Positions 27,793-36,703 of a stretch of 64,000 nt of DNA are shown in pieces. Below the pieces are notes generated by a model. That model saw nothing but the letters and a program-made list of their open reading frames with translations. It had not been told where the DNA came from and ran no database searches. The position numbers were made by a program, and so were the translations under genes. The stretch's first letter is position 1. Each line of letters begins with the position of its first letter. The stretch spans positions 1 to 64,000 of the forward strand of contig NZ_OMOR01000002.1 in NCBI RefSeq assembly GCF_900302465.1, written 5' to 3'. The DNA comes from Ascidiaceihabitans donghaensis (GTDB taxonomy: Bacteria > Pseudomonadota > Alphaproteobacteria > Rhodobacterales > Rhodobacteraceae).

Positions 27793-29273
27793 GTCGTCTC
27801 TCCTCCAGTTGGTTGTGATCCGGCAAGCCCCGGATCCAATGCGCGCACAGTTTCCAAAACCACACGTTCCGCACCATTCGCGAGGGCTGCTTGCTCAGCC
27901 GCATCGCGCAGGGTTTTTGCCGCGGAAATTCGGGTCAGGATCGGATGCTGTTCCACAATGTGGTCCAGCATGTCTTGAGCGTCGGCATCCCAAGGGAAGT
28001 CGCGACGCAGGGTCGTTGGGGTGGCTTCAGCCGCATCCATTTCAGAGGCCAAAGGCAAGATGTGGAACAGGGCATCAAACAGCCCGTTGCACACTTCCTG
28101 CACCATATAAGTCGCCCCCGCATATCCCATGAATGGCGTGCCTGTGGCGCGACGGATCGCAGCCCCCGGAAAGGACGCCGGAATAAACGCAGGGGCTGGG
28201 CCGAAACCTGCCTTAAGCTCAGCCAGATACATTTTCTCGTTGATAGACCCCATCACGATCAGCGGGCGTTTCTGCCCCATCATCGCGCGGACCTCTTCGT
28301 TGTTGGTCTTCTTGCCCGCAACACGGGCCACGGCAAAGGCGCAAGGCAGGCCCATGTCGTCTTCAAGAAACTGGCGAATGCCACGGGCGTAGGTCTCGTT
28401 GGCCACAATCGCAAAAGACGCGGTGGCAAAGAAGTCCTGCGTGACAGAGCGCCACAAATCCCAAACCGGTTTAATGGTCGAATGTTTCTCGGTCTCGATA
28501 AAAGGTTCGGGATCGAGGCCCACCAAATCCCCCAGTGCGCGCAGGAACTTGGTAGTGCTCTCGATCCCTATCGGGGCTTGCAAGTATGGCTTGGCAAGAA
28601 GCTCACACAATCCACGCCCGAACTCGCGGTACATGCAGATGTTCACATCGGCATTTACCAGATCTCTCATTTCGGCCACATGGGCGCCAAGCGGCATCAC
28701 CATGTTGACCTCGCAGCCGATCCCTTCGACCAGCCGCCGTATCTCGGCCAGATCGGATGGCATGTTGAACGTGCCATACATCGGACCAAGGATATTCACG
28801 CGAGGACGCGCACCTTCCTCGCGTTTTTTCTCGGGCGGCATGCGCCCTTTCGTCATGCCAAACTCGGTAAAGATCCAGGTCATGGCACGATCCGCCGCTT
28901 CCCACTGATCTTCATCAATGGTGCGTGGCAGAAACCTTTGAATATTGGTGCCCATGGGCGTGACGCCGCCACCGATCATCTCGGCAATGGACCCCGTCAC
29001 AACAACCGCAGGCAAGGCCGGATCAAGCGTGCCCCAGGCGCGCTTCATCGCGCCCTCGGTGCCATCACGACCCAATTCTTCCTCACCCAATCCCGTCGTC
29101 ACAATCGGCAACTCATGGGGCGGCAAGGCATCCGTGTAATGCAAAACAGACGTCACCGGCAGGTTCTCGCAACCCACAGGACCATCAATGACACACTGCA
29201 ACCCTTTGACGGCACAGAACGCATAAACAGCACCCCAGTACCCACCAGCCCGATCATGATCCATCACAAGCAT
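27789..29273 (-). CDS. bchZ: Chlorophyllide a reductase subunit Z
   Basis: 494 residues starting [20 protein letters not shown], which matches the family N-terminus; the frame's first ATG five codons upstream is less likely. It is a nitrogenase MoFe-like component with the Cys in [19 protein letters not shown]. With BchX and BchY it reduces the B-ring of chlorophyllide a to give the bacteriochlorin. It lies after bchY with a 97-bp gap that contains a dispersed repeat, and overlaps pufQ by 4 bp. Confidence 0.96.
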   Translation of the reverse strand: MLVMDHDRAGGYWGAVYAFCAVKGLQCVIDGPVGCENLPVTSVLHYTDALPPHELPIVTTGLGEEELGRDGTEGAMKRAWGTLDPALPAVVVTGSIAEMIGGGVTPMGTNIQRFLPRTIDEDQWEAADRAMTWIFTEFGMTKGRMPPEKKREEGARPRVNILGPMYGTFNMPSDLAEIRRLVEGIGCEVNMVMPLGAHVAEMRDLVNADVNICMYREFGRGLCELLAKPYLQAPIGIESTTKFLRALGDLVGLDPEPFIETEKHSTIKPVWDLWRSVTQDFFATASFAIVANETYARGIRQFLEDDMGLPCAFAVARVAGKKTNNEEVRAMMGQKRPLIVMGSINEKMYLAELKAGFGPAPAFIPASFPGAAIRRATGTPFMGYAGATYMVQEVCNGLFDALFHILPLASEMDAAEATPTTLRRDFPWDADAQDMLDHIVEQHPILTRISAAKTLRDAAEQAALANGAERVVLETVRALDPGLAGSQPTGGETT

Positions 29274-29287
29274 GAACCACCCCCACA

Positions 29288-29341
29288 CTTCATCTTGGCC
29301 AAAATACCTCGGGGGAGGCCGCAGGCCGGGGGCAGAGCCCC
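29288..29341 (-). repeat. Dispersed GC-hairpin repeat, copy in the bchY-bchZ gap
   Basis: Read on the minus strand: a GC-rich arm (GGGGCTCTGCCCCCGG), then CCCCCGAGGTATTTTGGCC and AAGATGAAG. It is one of three copies of the pattern 'CCCC(G)AGGT-T/A-rich-GCGAGATGAAG' in the window; the others are at 37579-37632 and 63214-63258. Confidence 0.6.
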
Positions 29342-29370
29342 AAAATCAACATATGATCCAAACACACCCA

Positions 29371-30942
29371 TCAAATCATATCCGCCGCAGCTGCCGCTTT
29401 ACGCTGACGCTCAATCTTCTTGGCATTCTGAGCACGGAAATCAGGCCGCACATTCGGCGCGCCTTCCCAGACACCCGCAGTATCGCCAGACCCGACGCCT
29501 TCAAAAAACGCTTTCATATGGGCCATACGATCTTTGTTCCCAATCGCCGCATTCACGACCTGAGCCAACGATCCCGCCCCCGCAGGCCCCATCAAAGGCC
29601 GCGCAGAAATCAGGTTGGTGAAATAGAGACCCGGAATGCCCAGCTCTTTGGCCTTTTGCACAACAGGCGTCGTGCCAATCGCCAGATCAGGCTGCACCGC
29701 TTCCATCGCCGCGCAATCATCTTCCAAAGAGGCGCGGAATTTCACCTTCACACCCTTGGCCTCAAGCCACGCACAATCATCTGCGTTCCAAGGTGTCTTG
29801 GGACAGGCAGTGCCCACATAAGGCACATTGGCCCCGCTTTCGATCATCAAACGGGCAACCAGCAATTCAGAGCCTTCATAGCCCGACAGTGTAATCGTGC
29901 CGTCAATCTTGGCCCCCTCAAGGGCGGATTTGATCGCTGGCAAAAACGCGTTTTGCGCAGCAGCGATCTGATCCGCAGTACAGCCATGCGCCTCGCCGAT
30001 ACCCTTCAACCACGCCGCTGTGCCATCAACGCCAACGGGCGCAGACCCAACAACAGGGCGGCCAGCGGCCTGAAATTCGCGCACAGAGGCCGTGTAAAAC
30101 GGATGGATCGCCGCCACGACAGAACTATCAAGCGCGGAATACAATTCACGCCACTCACGGCACGGCACAACAGGCCCCGCCGCCAAACCCATGGGGGCCA
30201 GCATCGCGCCGATCATCATCGGATCAGCCGGAAACATTTCACCCAAAAGCGCCACAGTCGGGCGATCGGATTTGCCAGCAGCAGGCGATGCCACAGGCCC
30301 CGCCTCAACCTCTTCGCGGGCGTATTTCAGCATGGCACCGGCCAGCACGTCCTTGGCTTCGGCGTGGGTGGGAATCCCAAAACCCGGCACATCAATGCCC
30401 ACAATCCGCACGCCATCAATCTCACGCGGCAGCAAACGCAGGGGCACACCGGACGCGGTCGGGACGCAAAGATTGGTCACAACGATCGCGTCATATTTTT
30501 CAGGGTCGGCCAGATCATGCACGCTTTCGCGGATATCCTCAAACAGCTTGCCGGTGACCAGAGTTTCGGAGTTGAACGGCACATAGCCAACAGAGCGGCG
30601 CGCGCCGTAGAAATGGGACACGAACGTCAGACCATAAACGCAGCAGGCCGAGCCGGACAAAACCGTCGCCGTGCGGCGCATCCGTAACCCAACACGCAAA
30701 GACCCGAAAGCAGGGCACATGGATTGCGGCTTGTCATGGGGGCCTTGCGGATAGTCAGCGGCGAACTTGTCCAGCATCTCGGAATTGCCCGCCATACGCG
30801 CGGCCTTTTCCATTTCCGAACCAGAGTGACAGCCGAGACCATCGACAGGCGCACCGCTTGGCGCAGGCATCTCAGCCTCACGCGGGTGCCCCGTCGTGAC
30901 CTCAACCGCATCGGCGGCGTCATATGTGACTTCATCACTCAT
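29371..30942 (-). CDS. bchY: Chlorophyllide a reductase subunit Y
   Basis: 523 residues, a nitrogenase-like catalytic subunit. Conserved Cys are seen in DGLGCHSGSEM, in QSMCPAFGSLRVGLRM and in VLSGSACCVYGLTFVSHFYG, the last also containing the typical YGxxFVSHFYGARRSVGY block. Together with BchZ it binds the [4Fe-4S] cluster and the substrate. The start overlaps the bchX stop by 4 bp. The N-terminal ~45 residues (rich in Asp, Glu, Ala) are variable in the family. Confidence 0.96.
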   Translation of the reverse strand: MSDEVTYDAADAVEVTTGHPREAEMPAPSGAPVDGLGCHSGSEMEKAARMAGNSEMLDKFAADYPQGPHDKPQSMCPAFGSLRVGLRMRRTATVLSGSACCVYGLTFVSHFYGARRSVGYVPFNSETLVTGKLFEDIRESVHDLADPEKYDAIVVTNLCVPTASGVPLRLLPREIDGVRIVGIDVPGFGIPTHAEAKDVLAGAMLKYAREEVEAGPVASPAAGKSDRPTVALLGEMFPADPMMIGAMLAPMGLAAGPVVPCREWRELYSALDSSVVAAIHPFYTASVREFQAAGRPVVGSAPVGVDGTAAWLKGIGEAHGCTADQIAAAQNAFLPAIKSALEGAKIDGTITLSGYEGSELLVARLMIESGANVPYVGTACPKTPWNADDCAWLEAKGVKVKFRASLEDDCAAMEAVQPDLAIGTTPVVQKAKELGIPGLYFTNLISARPLMGPAGAGSLAQVVNAAIGNKDRMAHMKAFFEGVGSGDTAGVWEGAPNVRPDFRAQNAKKIERQRKAAAAADMI

Positions 30943-31940
30943 GCGTCGTCGTACACAACTTCGAGGGACGGCTTCGGCTCAGCGTTTTTGCCGCGCATGT
31001 CCATGTCGGTGGCTGGTTCCAGAACCACATCACCGCCCGTTTCAGACGCATCAAACAGGTTCAGCAACGCGTCTTGATCCAAAGGCGTCGGGCGCACGGG
31101 CGGGGCCACGGCGACATTGTCACCAAGGGCGGCAAACAGCGCACCCCATTCAGATTCAGCCGTACCAACAATTTGATAGTTCGCGGATTTCTTACGCAGA
31201 TCATCGTTCTGCGGGATGGACGCCAGCACCGGAATATCGACCGCTTCGGCAAAGGCCTGCGCCTCGCCCGATCCGTCATCCTTGTTGATGACCAAGCCTG
31301 CGACGCCCACGTTGCCGCCCAGCTTGCGGAAATATTCAACCGCGGAACAGACGTTGTTTGCCACATACAAAGACTGCAAATCGTTGGAGGCGACCAGAAT
31401 CACCTTTTGCGCCATGTCACGCGCGATGGGCAGGCCAAAGCCGCCACAGACAACGTCGCCAAGGAAATCCAAAAGAACGTAGTCAAAGTCCCAATCGTGA
31501 AAGCCCAGCTTTTCCAGCAGTTCAAACCCGTGGATAATGCCACGTCCGCCACAACCGCGACCAACCTCTGGTCCGCCAAGCTCCATCGCGAAGACGCCGC
31601 CGCGCTTGAAGCACACATCGCCAATCGCAACTTCTTCGCCCGCCAGTTTCTTGCGGGTCGAGGTCTCAATAATGGTCGGGCAGGCTTTGCCGCCAAACAG
31701 CAACGATGTGGTGTCGGATTTCGGGTCGCAACCAATCAGCAAAACGCGTTTGCCTTGTTCGGCCATCATGTGGCTGAGGTTGGCCAGCGTAAAGGATTTG
31801 CCAATGCCGCCTTTGCCATAGATCGCGATGATCTGGGTTTTGCTTGTGGGTTCTTCGGCGATGATATCCGCCAAGTCCTCGTGAGCTTCATCACGCAGAC
31901 GCTGATCGAAATCTTTCAGATTTGGTACTTCATCTTTCAC
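30939..31940 (-). CDS. bchX: Chlorophyllide a reductase iron protein BchX
   Basis: 333 residues, a NifH-type ATPase that passes electrons to BchYZ. Walker A is [20 protein letters not shown] (~residue 41). The cluster Cys are in GRGCGGRGII and [14 protein letters not shown]. It differs from BchL by the longer N-terminal extension and the F after GKS. It lies 2 bp after bchC and overlaps bchY by 4 bp. Confidence 0.97.
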   Translation of the reverse strand: MKDEVPNLKDFDQRLRDEAHEDLADIIAEEPTSKTQIIAIYGKGGIGKSFTLANLSHMMAEQGKRVLLIGCDPKSDTTSLLFGGKACPTIIETSTRKKLAGEEVAIGDVCFKRGGVFAMELGGPEVGRGCGGRGIIHGFELLEKLGFHDWDFDYVLLDFLGDVVCGGFGLPIARDMAQKVILVASNDLQSLYVANNVCSAVEYFRKLGGNVGVAGLVINKDDGSGEAQAFAEAVDIPVLASIPQNDDLRKKSANYQIVGTAESEWGALFAALGDNVAVAPPVRPTPLDQDALLNLFDASETGGDVVLEPATDMDMRGKNAEPKPSLEVVYDDA

Positions 31941-31942
31941 GA

Positions 31943-32878
31943 CTAGTGCTCCCAGTTCAAAATCATTTTGAGACAGGCGGGATCGGTGAACGCCTGGCTA
32001 TAAGCCGCCGCCGCTTGGGCTGCGTTTGTTTGATGTGTGATGAGGCCGCTCAAGGACAACGTGCCGCTTTCGACGAGGGCGCGTGTCGCCATCAAATCGT
32101 CGCGGGTCCATTCGGCTGCGATGCGAAAGCGCGCCTCTTTCATGAAGGCCGGCGGAAAGGCAAACGACAAAGGCGCGGCATAGAACCCGGCCAAAACGAT
32201 TTCACCACCCTTGACGATTCGGCCCACCAAATCGTTCAGCAGATGCGCCTGACCGGACGCGTCATAAATAGATGTGTAATCGCGGCGCGTGTCGGCGTCG
32301 GGATGCACAACCTCGTAGCCGGTTGCACCCGCTTGACGGCTTTCGTCAATTTCCCAAACCGTTGGCGCAGGAGCACCCGAAGCAATTGTCAGGCGCGCAA
32401 GCAGGCGGCCCAAAACACCGTGACCCACAATCAGGTCTGGAACGGCTTTGTTCATGCCAGCCATCGCATGGCGGGCAGTGGCGGCTAGGGCCAGCAAAGC
32501 CCCTTCTTCTTTCAAAGCGGGGTCAATGCGCGTGACGCGTTCAGAATCAGTGACCAAACGATTGGACGCGCCGCCGAACAATCCGAAGGCCCCGTCAAAG
32601 CAATTGGCACCCGGCACAAACACGCGGTCGCCCGGCTTGTAGCCGGTCAAGGCACCGGCCTCGACCACTTCGCCTGCAGCCTCATACCCCGGCACCAAAG
32701 GATACCCCATGCCCGGAAATGGCGGCATATCGCCTGTCCAGAACAGTTTCTCGGTGCCTGTGGAAATGCCGGAATGCGTGACGTCCACCACCAGATCACC
32801 CACACCCGGCGCATTCAACGCGAGGGTCTCGACCTCTAGATCACGTGGACCTTTCAGAAGAACGGCGGTGGTTTCCAA
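31943..32878 (-). CDS. bchC: 3-Hydroxyethyl bacteriochlorophyllide a dehydrogenase
   Basis: About 311 residues of the zinc-less MDR dehydrogenase type, with [20 protein letters not shown], then [15 protein letters not shown] near residue 50 and the BchC-specific [15 protein letters not shown]. It oxidises the 3-hydroxyethyl group to acetyl in bacteriochlorophyllide a. A TTG at 32878 is the best start: GGGAGG sits 5 bp upstream and the protein then begins M-E-T-T-A-V-L-L like its relatives. The longer frame to 32920 has no ribosome site. It is the first gene of the bchCXYZ-puf superoperon, with PpsR-type sites directly upstream. Confidence 0.93.
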   Translation of the reverse strand: METTAVLLKGPRDLEVETLALNAPGVGDLVVDVTHSGISTGTEKLFWTGDMPPFPGMGYPLVPGYEAAGEVVEAGALTGYKPGDRVFVPGANCFDGAFGLFGGASNRLVTDSERVTRIDPALKEEGALLALAATARHAMAGMNKAVPDLIVGHGVLGRLLARLTIASGAPAPTVWEIDESRQAGATGYEVVHPDADTRRDYTSIYDASGQAHLLNDLVGRIVKGGEIVLAGFYAAPLSFAFPPAFMKEARFRIAAEWTRDDLMATRALVESGTLSLSGLITHQTNAAQAAAAYSQAFTDPACLKMILNWEH

Positions 32879-32951
32879 GTAAGCCTCCCAAGGCGATAAT
32901 GAAGCGGCACGTTTTCCCAAGACAGACTCAGGGGGTGCGACATTGTGTGAG

Positions 32952-32969
32952 TGTCATTCTAAGTGGACA
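32952..32969. promoter_or_regulatory. PpsR/CrtJ-type site 1 upstream of bchC
   Basis: TGTCATTCTAAGTGGACA fits the TGT-N12-ACA consensus of the aerobic repressor PpsR (CrtJ). It overlaps the predicted -10 element of bchC. Confidence 0.75.
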
Positions 32970-32983
32970 CAGCCATGTGTCAA
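32956..32983 (-). promoter_or_regulatory. Predicted sigma-70 promoter of the bchCXYZ-puf superoperon
   Basis: On the minus strand, TTGACA (complement of 32978-32983) and TAGAAT (complement of 32956-32961) are separated by 16 bp. The two hexamers match consensus 6/6 and 5/6. Each lies inside a PpsR-type palindrome, so repressor binding would cover the promoter. Confidence 0.65.
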
Positions 32984-32995
32984 TTAGTTTAGACA
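32978..32995. promoter_or_regulatory. PpsR/CrtJ-type site 2 upstream of bchC
   Basis: TGTCAATTAGTTTAGACA, a perfect TGT-N12-ACA starting 26 bp from site 1. It overlaps the predicted -35 element of bchC. Paired sites at this kind of spacing allow cooperative PpsR binding in Rhodobacter. Confidence 0.78.
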
Positions 32996-33001
32996 CTTTT
33001 G

Positions 33002-33019
33002 TGTCAGGTAAATTTTACA
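33002..33019. promoter_or_regulatory. PpsR/CrtJ-type site 3, overlapping the crtF stop codon
   Basis: TGTCAGGTAAATTTTACA, a third match 24 bp from site 2. Its last 5 bp are the end of the crtF coding sequence. Helical phasing with site 2 suggests extension of the repressor array. Confidence 0.6.
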
Positions 33020-34142
33020 ACAGTGGTTTTTGCGCGGTCAAAACACGCGTCACAAAAGGACGGGCGGGCGTCGGGCTTTGGATGTTTTCAAAGCCTGCGT
33101 CACGGCAAAGCGCCTCAATCTGTTGGGGGGAACGGGTGCGTCCGGTTTGCATCGCCAATGTGTAGAAAGCAAAGTAAACATCGCCGGACCGGTCAGGCTT
33201 TGCGCCGCCGCCCATCGGCTCTGACACAATTAACCGCCCGCCCGCAGGCAACGCCGCGTATACTTTGTGCAATAAACTGCGCACCGTATCGTCAGAATGG
33301 TCATACAAAACGCGGATCAACGAAATTGCATCAGCGCCCGTTGGCAACGCGTCGTCCCGAAAAGACCCCGCATAAAGCGTCACGCGATCCGCCAACCCTG
33401 CCGCATCAAAACGGGCCTGCGCATCGGGGACGACGGCAGGCAAATCGAACAGCTGCAAATCAAAACCCGTATGCGCCTGCCCGACGGCTTCCAAAAATGC
33501 GCCCGTGCCGCCCCCCACGTCCAGCAAGGTGGCGATGCCTTTGAAAGATGTCATGCGCAGCGTGTCTTCAGCCACCAGCTTTTGGCTTTGCGCCATAAGG
33601 TCGGAATAGGTGCGTGCCACCTCGGGGTCTTCTGCGCTGGCTGCCCCAAACACATAGGGCCAAAATTGCGACAGCTCTGTCTGGTCGGGACCGCGCAACA
33701 AAGCCACCGGATCCTCAAGATCACGGTAGAAGGCTTTGTGGTGGCGGATCATCGCCTCAAGACCCGGCACACCCATCAAGGCCGCACCCCGACGCGCCAG
33801 CGCAAAGCGATCGTCGCGTTTGCGTGTCAGCAGGTTCAACGCCGCCCCCGCCTGCAGCACAATCTCCATCCGGTCGGGGGCCACATTCAAAGCCTGCCCC
33901 AAAACCTCGGGCGACATTGGCCCTGCGCGCAGGCGCTTGAAAATATCCATCTCGACCAAAGCCATCAGAACCTGACTTTGAACAAACCCCTGCACCACAT
34001 CGAACAACACCGCGCCGTCACGCCGCGCGAAGCCACGGGTCAAGGGAAACTTGCTTGCCCAGCTTTGAAAGCCCGGGCGCGCAATCAAACGGTTGATCCA
34101 ACCGCCTTTCCATTGGCCCAGATCAGGGGTGTCCGCCGTCAT
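33015..34142 (-). CDS. crtF: Demethylspheroidene (hydroxyneurosporene) O-methyltransferase
   Basis: 375 residues. It transfers methyl from S-adenosylmethionine to the 1-hydroxy group made by CrtC. The N-terminal dimerisation/winged-helix part contains AVLFDVVQGFVQSQVLMALV. The SAM site is TLLDVGGGTGAFLEAVGQAH (~residue 200), followed by DLPAVVPDAQARF and a C-terminal SEPMGGG segment. Its start overlaps the crtE stop (ATGA). It is followed by the bchC promoter, so crtEF transcripts may read into bchC, as in the Rhodobacter superoperonal layout. Confidence 0.95.
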   Translation of the reverse strand: MTADTPDLGQWKGGWINRLIARPGFQSWASKFPLTRGFARRDGAVLFDVVQGFVQSQVLMALVEMDIFKRLRAGPMSPEVLGQALNVAPDRMEIVLQAGAALNLLTRKRDDRFALARRGAALMGVPGLEAMIRHHKAFYRDLEDPVALLRGPDQTELSQFWPYVFGAASAEDPEVARTYSDLMAQSQKLVAEDTLRMTSFKGIATLLDVGGGTGAFLEAVGQAHTGFDLQLFDLPAVVPDAQARFDAAGLADRVTLYAGSFRDDALPTGADAISLIRVLYDHSDDTVRSLLHKVYAALPAGGRLIVSEPMGGGAKPDRSGDVYFAFYTLAMQTGRTRSPQQIEALCRDAGFENIQSPTPARPFVTRVLTAQKPLL

Positions 34143-35032
34143 TCGCCAGGCACACTTTGCGGACTGACAACGGGGGTCAGACGTTCCGCATACATACGCA
34201 CCATTTCAGCCAGTTGCGCTTCACCCGGGCAACTTGGAATGGATGAAATCGCACCCCCCAAGATGTCTTTCAAACGCTGGATCGCGCCTTGGACCCCCAG
34301 CAGCGTCACCGCATTGGGACGGCCGTGCAGATCATCTTGCCCTGCAGGTTTGCCCAACGTGTCGGCGTCATACAACGCATCCCGCAAATCGTCCGCGACC
34401 TGGAACGCTTCGCCGATGCGCGCGCCTAATTCGAACCACGGCTCTGCCTCTTGGCCCGCAGCGATGGCCCCCATCTGGGTGGCGGCAATAAACAAGGCCC
34501 CTGTCTTGGCCTGATGATAGGCGCTTAGATCAATCTGCGCTTCGCTTTCCCAGCCTTGGCCTGCACAAATACCCCCTGGCATGCCAGTGCGTTGGGCCAA
34601 TGTTACAATCATTTGCGCAACCCGGTCCGGCGCATGAGACGATTGACGGGCCAGAATTTCAAAAGCCAGCACAATCAGGCTGTCGCCCGTTAGAACAGCC
34701 AAAGGTTCGGAATAGGCCAGATGCACGGTTGGCTTGCCACGGCGGGTGTCCGCATCGTCAAAGCAAGGCAAGTCGTCATGCACAAGGGACGCGCAGTGGA
34801 TCAGCTCAAGCGCTGAAGCCGCAGCATCGGCCAGCATGGGCTTGTCATCACCACAAGCCATCGCAACAGAGGTCAGGATGGTGGGGCGAATACGTGCGCC
34901 ACCCGGTGCTGTGGCATAGGCCAGTGCCGAAGCCAATCGCGGCGGCACAGCCCCGGAGTTGTCCGGAAACTTGGCTTGCCCCACTTTAACTGCATTGGAA
35001 ATCGCGGCTTCGATGCGGGTATTCAGGCCCAT
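34139..35032 (-). CDS. crtE: Geranylgeranyl diphosphate synthase
   Basis: About 297 residues from the ATG at 35032 (MGLNTRIEAAI), with GGAG 6 bp upstream. The first Asp-rich motif is in LVHDDLPCFDDADTRRGKPT and the second in FQVADDLRDA. Both bind Mg-diphosphate in chain elongation to C20. It provides substrate for phytoene synthase and for the geranylgeranyl/phytyl tail of bacteriochlorophyll. It is divergent from crtD, with two PpsR-type sites between. Confidence 0.95.
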   Translation of the reverse strand: MGLNTRIEAAISNAVKVGQAKFPDNSGAVPPRLASALAYATAPGGARIRPTILTSVAMACGDDKPMLADAAASALELIHCASLVHDDLPCFDDADTRRGKPTVHLAYSEPLAVLTGDSLIVLAFEILARQSSHAPDRVAQMIVTLAQRTGMPGGICAGQGWESEAQIDLSAYHQAKTGALFIAATQMGAIAAGQEAEPWFELGARIGEAFQVADDLRDALYDADTLGKPAGQDDLHGRPNAVTLLGVQGAIQRLKDILGGAISSIPSCPGEAQLAEMVRMYAERLTPVVSPQSVPGE

Positions 35033-35066
35033 GTGGACTCCTCTCACTGGCGCATTTTCATGCATG

Positions 35067-35084
35067 TGTCACGATATTCGGACA
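35067..35084. promoter_or_regulatory. PpsR/CrtJ-type site 1 between crtE and crtD
   Basis: TGTCACGATATTCGGACA is a perfect TGT-N12-ACA match in the 129-bp divergent gap. Confidence 0.75.
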
Positions 35085-35090
35085 CTAAAG

Positions 35091-35108
35091 TGTAAATCAT
35101 ACTGGACA
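35091..35108. promoter_or_regulatory. PpsR/CrtJ-type site 2 between crtE and crtD
   Basis: TGTAAATCATACTGGACA, 24 bp from the first site. The pair could repress crtEF and crtDC together in air and light. Confidence 0.75.
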
Positions 35109-35161
35109 CATTGCGCTCACGAGTCAACAATCAGCTCACACCAACCCAACCCGGAGCCCCA

Positions 35162-36703
35162 ATGCCCAAGCCACCCCATATGGTTGTTCCCCATGCTGTC
35201 GTGATCGGCGCCGGCATCGCAGGGCTTGCAACTGCTTTGCGGTTGCGGGCGCGAGGACTGGATGTGACGGTACTGGAACGGCACAGCTGGGTGGGCGGCA
35301 AAATGCGCACGGTTGCATCGGACGCAGGCCCCATTGATGCTGGGCCAACGGTGCTGACCATGCGACATGTCTTTGACGATTTATTCCAAAACGCAGGAAC
35401 ACGGCTGGAAGATCACGTGACGCTTATTTCACAAACCACGCTGGCGCGGCATTTCTGGCCAGATGGCAGCACGCTGGATCTGCACAGTGACGCCGACAAA
35501 AGCAGCGCAGCCGTGCATGCGTTTGCCGGACCCGAGGCCGCACAACAGTTTGATAAGTTTTGTGCCAAAGCCGAACGGCTGTATGCCGCTTTTGACGCGC
35601 CAATGATGCGCAGCCCAAAACCGACGCTGGCCAACCTTACAAAACACGTTTTGAAACAACCAAGCCTGATCCGTGACATGGCCCCGTTGTCGTCTTTGGC
35701 AAAAAGTCTTGCCCGAGATTTCGATGATCCGCGACTTGCGCAGCTTTTTGCGCGTTACGCCACCTATGTGGGCGGTTTGCCACAACTGTCGCCTGCGATC
35801 CTGTCGCTGATCTGGCAGGCCGAGGCCGCGGGGGTCTGGGTTGTTCAAGGCGGGATGCACAAACTGGCCGAAGCGATTGCGGCATGTTTTACAGGCATGG
35901 GCGGCACACTGCGCACGAACTGCCACACGCAAAGCATTGAAACAGACAACGGGTCTATCACGGGCATCAAACTTCAAAGCGGCGAACGGCTGTCTTGTGA
36001 TTGCGCCGTGTTCGCGGGCGATCCCCGCGCACTGGCAACGGGCCAACTTGGACCCGATGTTGCAAATGTCGCGCCACAAACCAAACGGCTGAAACGTAGC
36101 CTGTCGGCGCGGGTTCACAGCTTTGCCGCGACGCCACATGGTCCGGACCTTGCACATCACAATGTGTTCTTTGACAGCGACCCGAAAGCAGAATTCCAAA
36201 GCCTTGCCCAAGGACGCGTTCCTGAACGCCGCACGCTTTACATCTGTGCGATGGATCGCGGCAAAGACACGGGCCCACCCCCCCTGGAACGCTTCGAGAT
36301 CATATCAAACGCACCGGCGACCCATGCCGACACCGACCCACAGGAGCTAGAAACATGGCACCAATCGACACTTCAGACGATGGCGGGCTTCGGTCTGACT
36401 TTCAGTCCGACGCCACACACGAACAGCATAACAACACCGCAGATGTTCGACGCGATGTTTCCGGCAAGTCTGGGCGCACTCTACGGCCAAACGCCCCACG
36501 GGATGCTGGCCGCGTTCCAAAGGCCCACGACACACACCCCTGTGAACGGGTTATATCTGGCCGGGGGCGGGACACATCCCGGAGCGGGAGTGCCGATGGC
36601 GACGCTCTCCGCGCAGCACGCGGCCGAGGCGATCTGGAAAGACCTAACTTCAACATCGACGTCTGCCCGAACGGCTACGCCTGGTGGTATGTCGACGGCC
36701 TAA
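35162..36703 (+). CDS. crtD: Hydroxyneurosporene / methoxyneurosporene desaturase
   Basis: 513 residues from the ATG at 35162 (GGAG 6 bp upstream). The FAD-binding motif is VVIGAGIAGLATALRLRARG, followed by LERHSWVGGKMRT and, at the end, LYLAGGGTHPGAGVPMATLS, the CrtI/CrtD family C-terminal signature. It introduces the C3,4 double bond in the spheroidene pathway. Compared with CrtI in the same cluster it is shorter at the N-terminus and sits in the usual crtD position next to crtC. Its 3' end overlaps the start region of crtC. Confidence 0.93.
   Translation: MPKPPHMVVPHAVVIGAGIAGLATALRLRARGLDVTVLERHSWVGGKMRTVASDAGPIDAGPTVLTMRHVFDDLFQNAGTRLEDHVTLISQTTLARHFWPDGSTLDLHSDADKSSAAVHAFAGPEAAQQFDKFCAKAERLYAAFDAPMMRSPKPTLANLTKHVLKQPSLIRDMAPLSSLAKSLARDFDDPRLAQLFARYATYVGGLPQLSPAILSLIWQAEAAGVWVVQGGMHKLAEAIAACFTGMGGTLRTNCHTQSIETDNGSITGIKLQSGERLSCDCAVFAGDPRALATGQLGPDVANVAPQTKRLKRSLSARVHSFAATPHGPDLAHHNVFFDSDPKAEFQSLAQGRVPERRTLYICAMDRGKDTGPPPLERFEIISNAPATHADTDPQELETWHQSTLQTMAGFGLTFSPTPHTNSITTPQMFDAMFPASLGALYGQTPHGMLAAFQRPTTHTPVNGLYLAGGGTHPGAGVPMATLSAQHAAEAIWKDLTSTSTSARTATPGGMSTA

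Noticed and set aside
27891-29621. 576-codon open frame on the plus strand
   Set aside because: Antisense to bchZ; no recognisable domain and Arg/His-rich composition.
29272-30687. 471-codon open frame on the plus strand
   Set aside because: Antisense to bchY, a by-product of high GC third positions.
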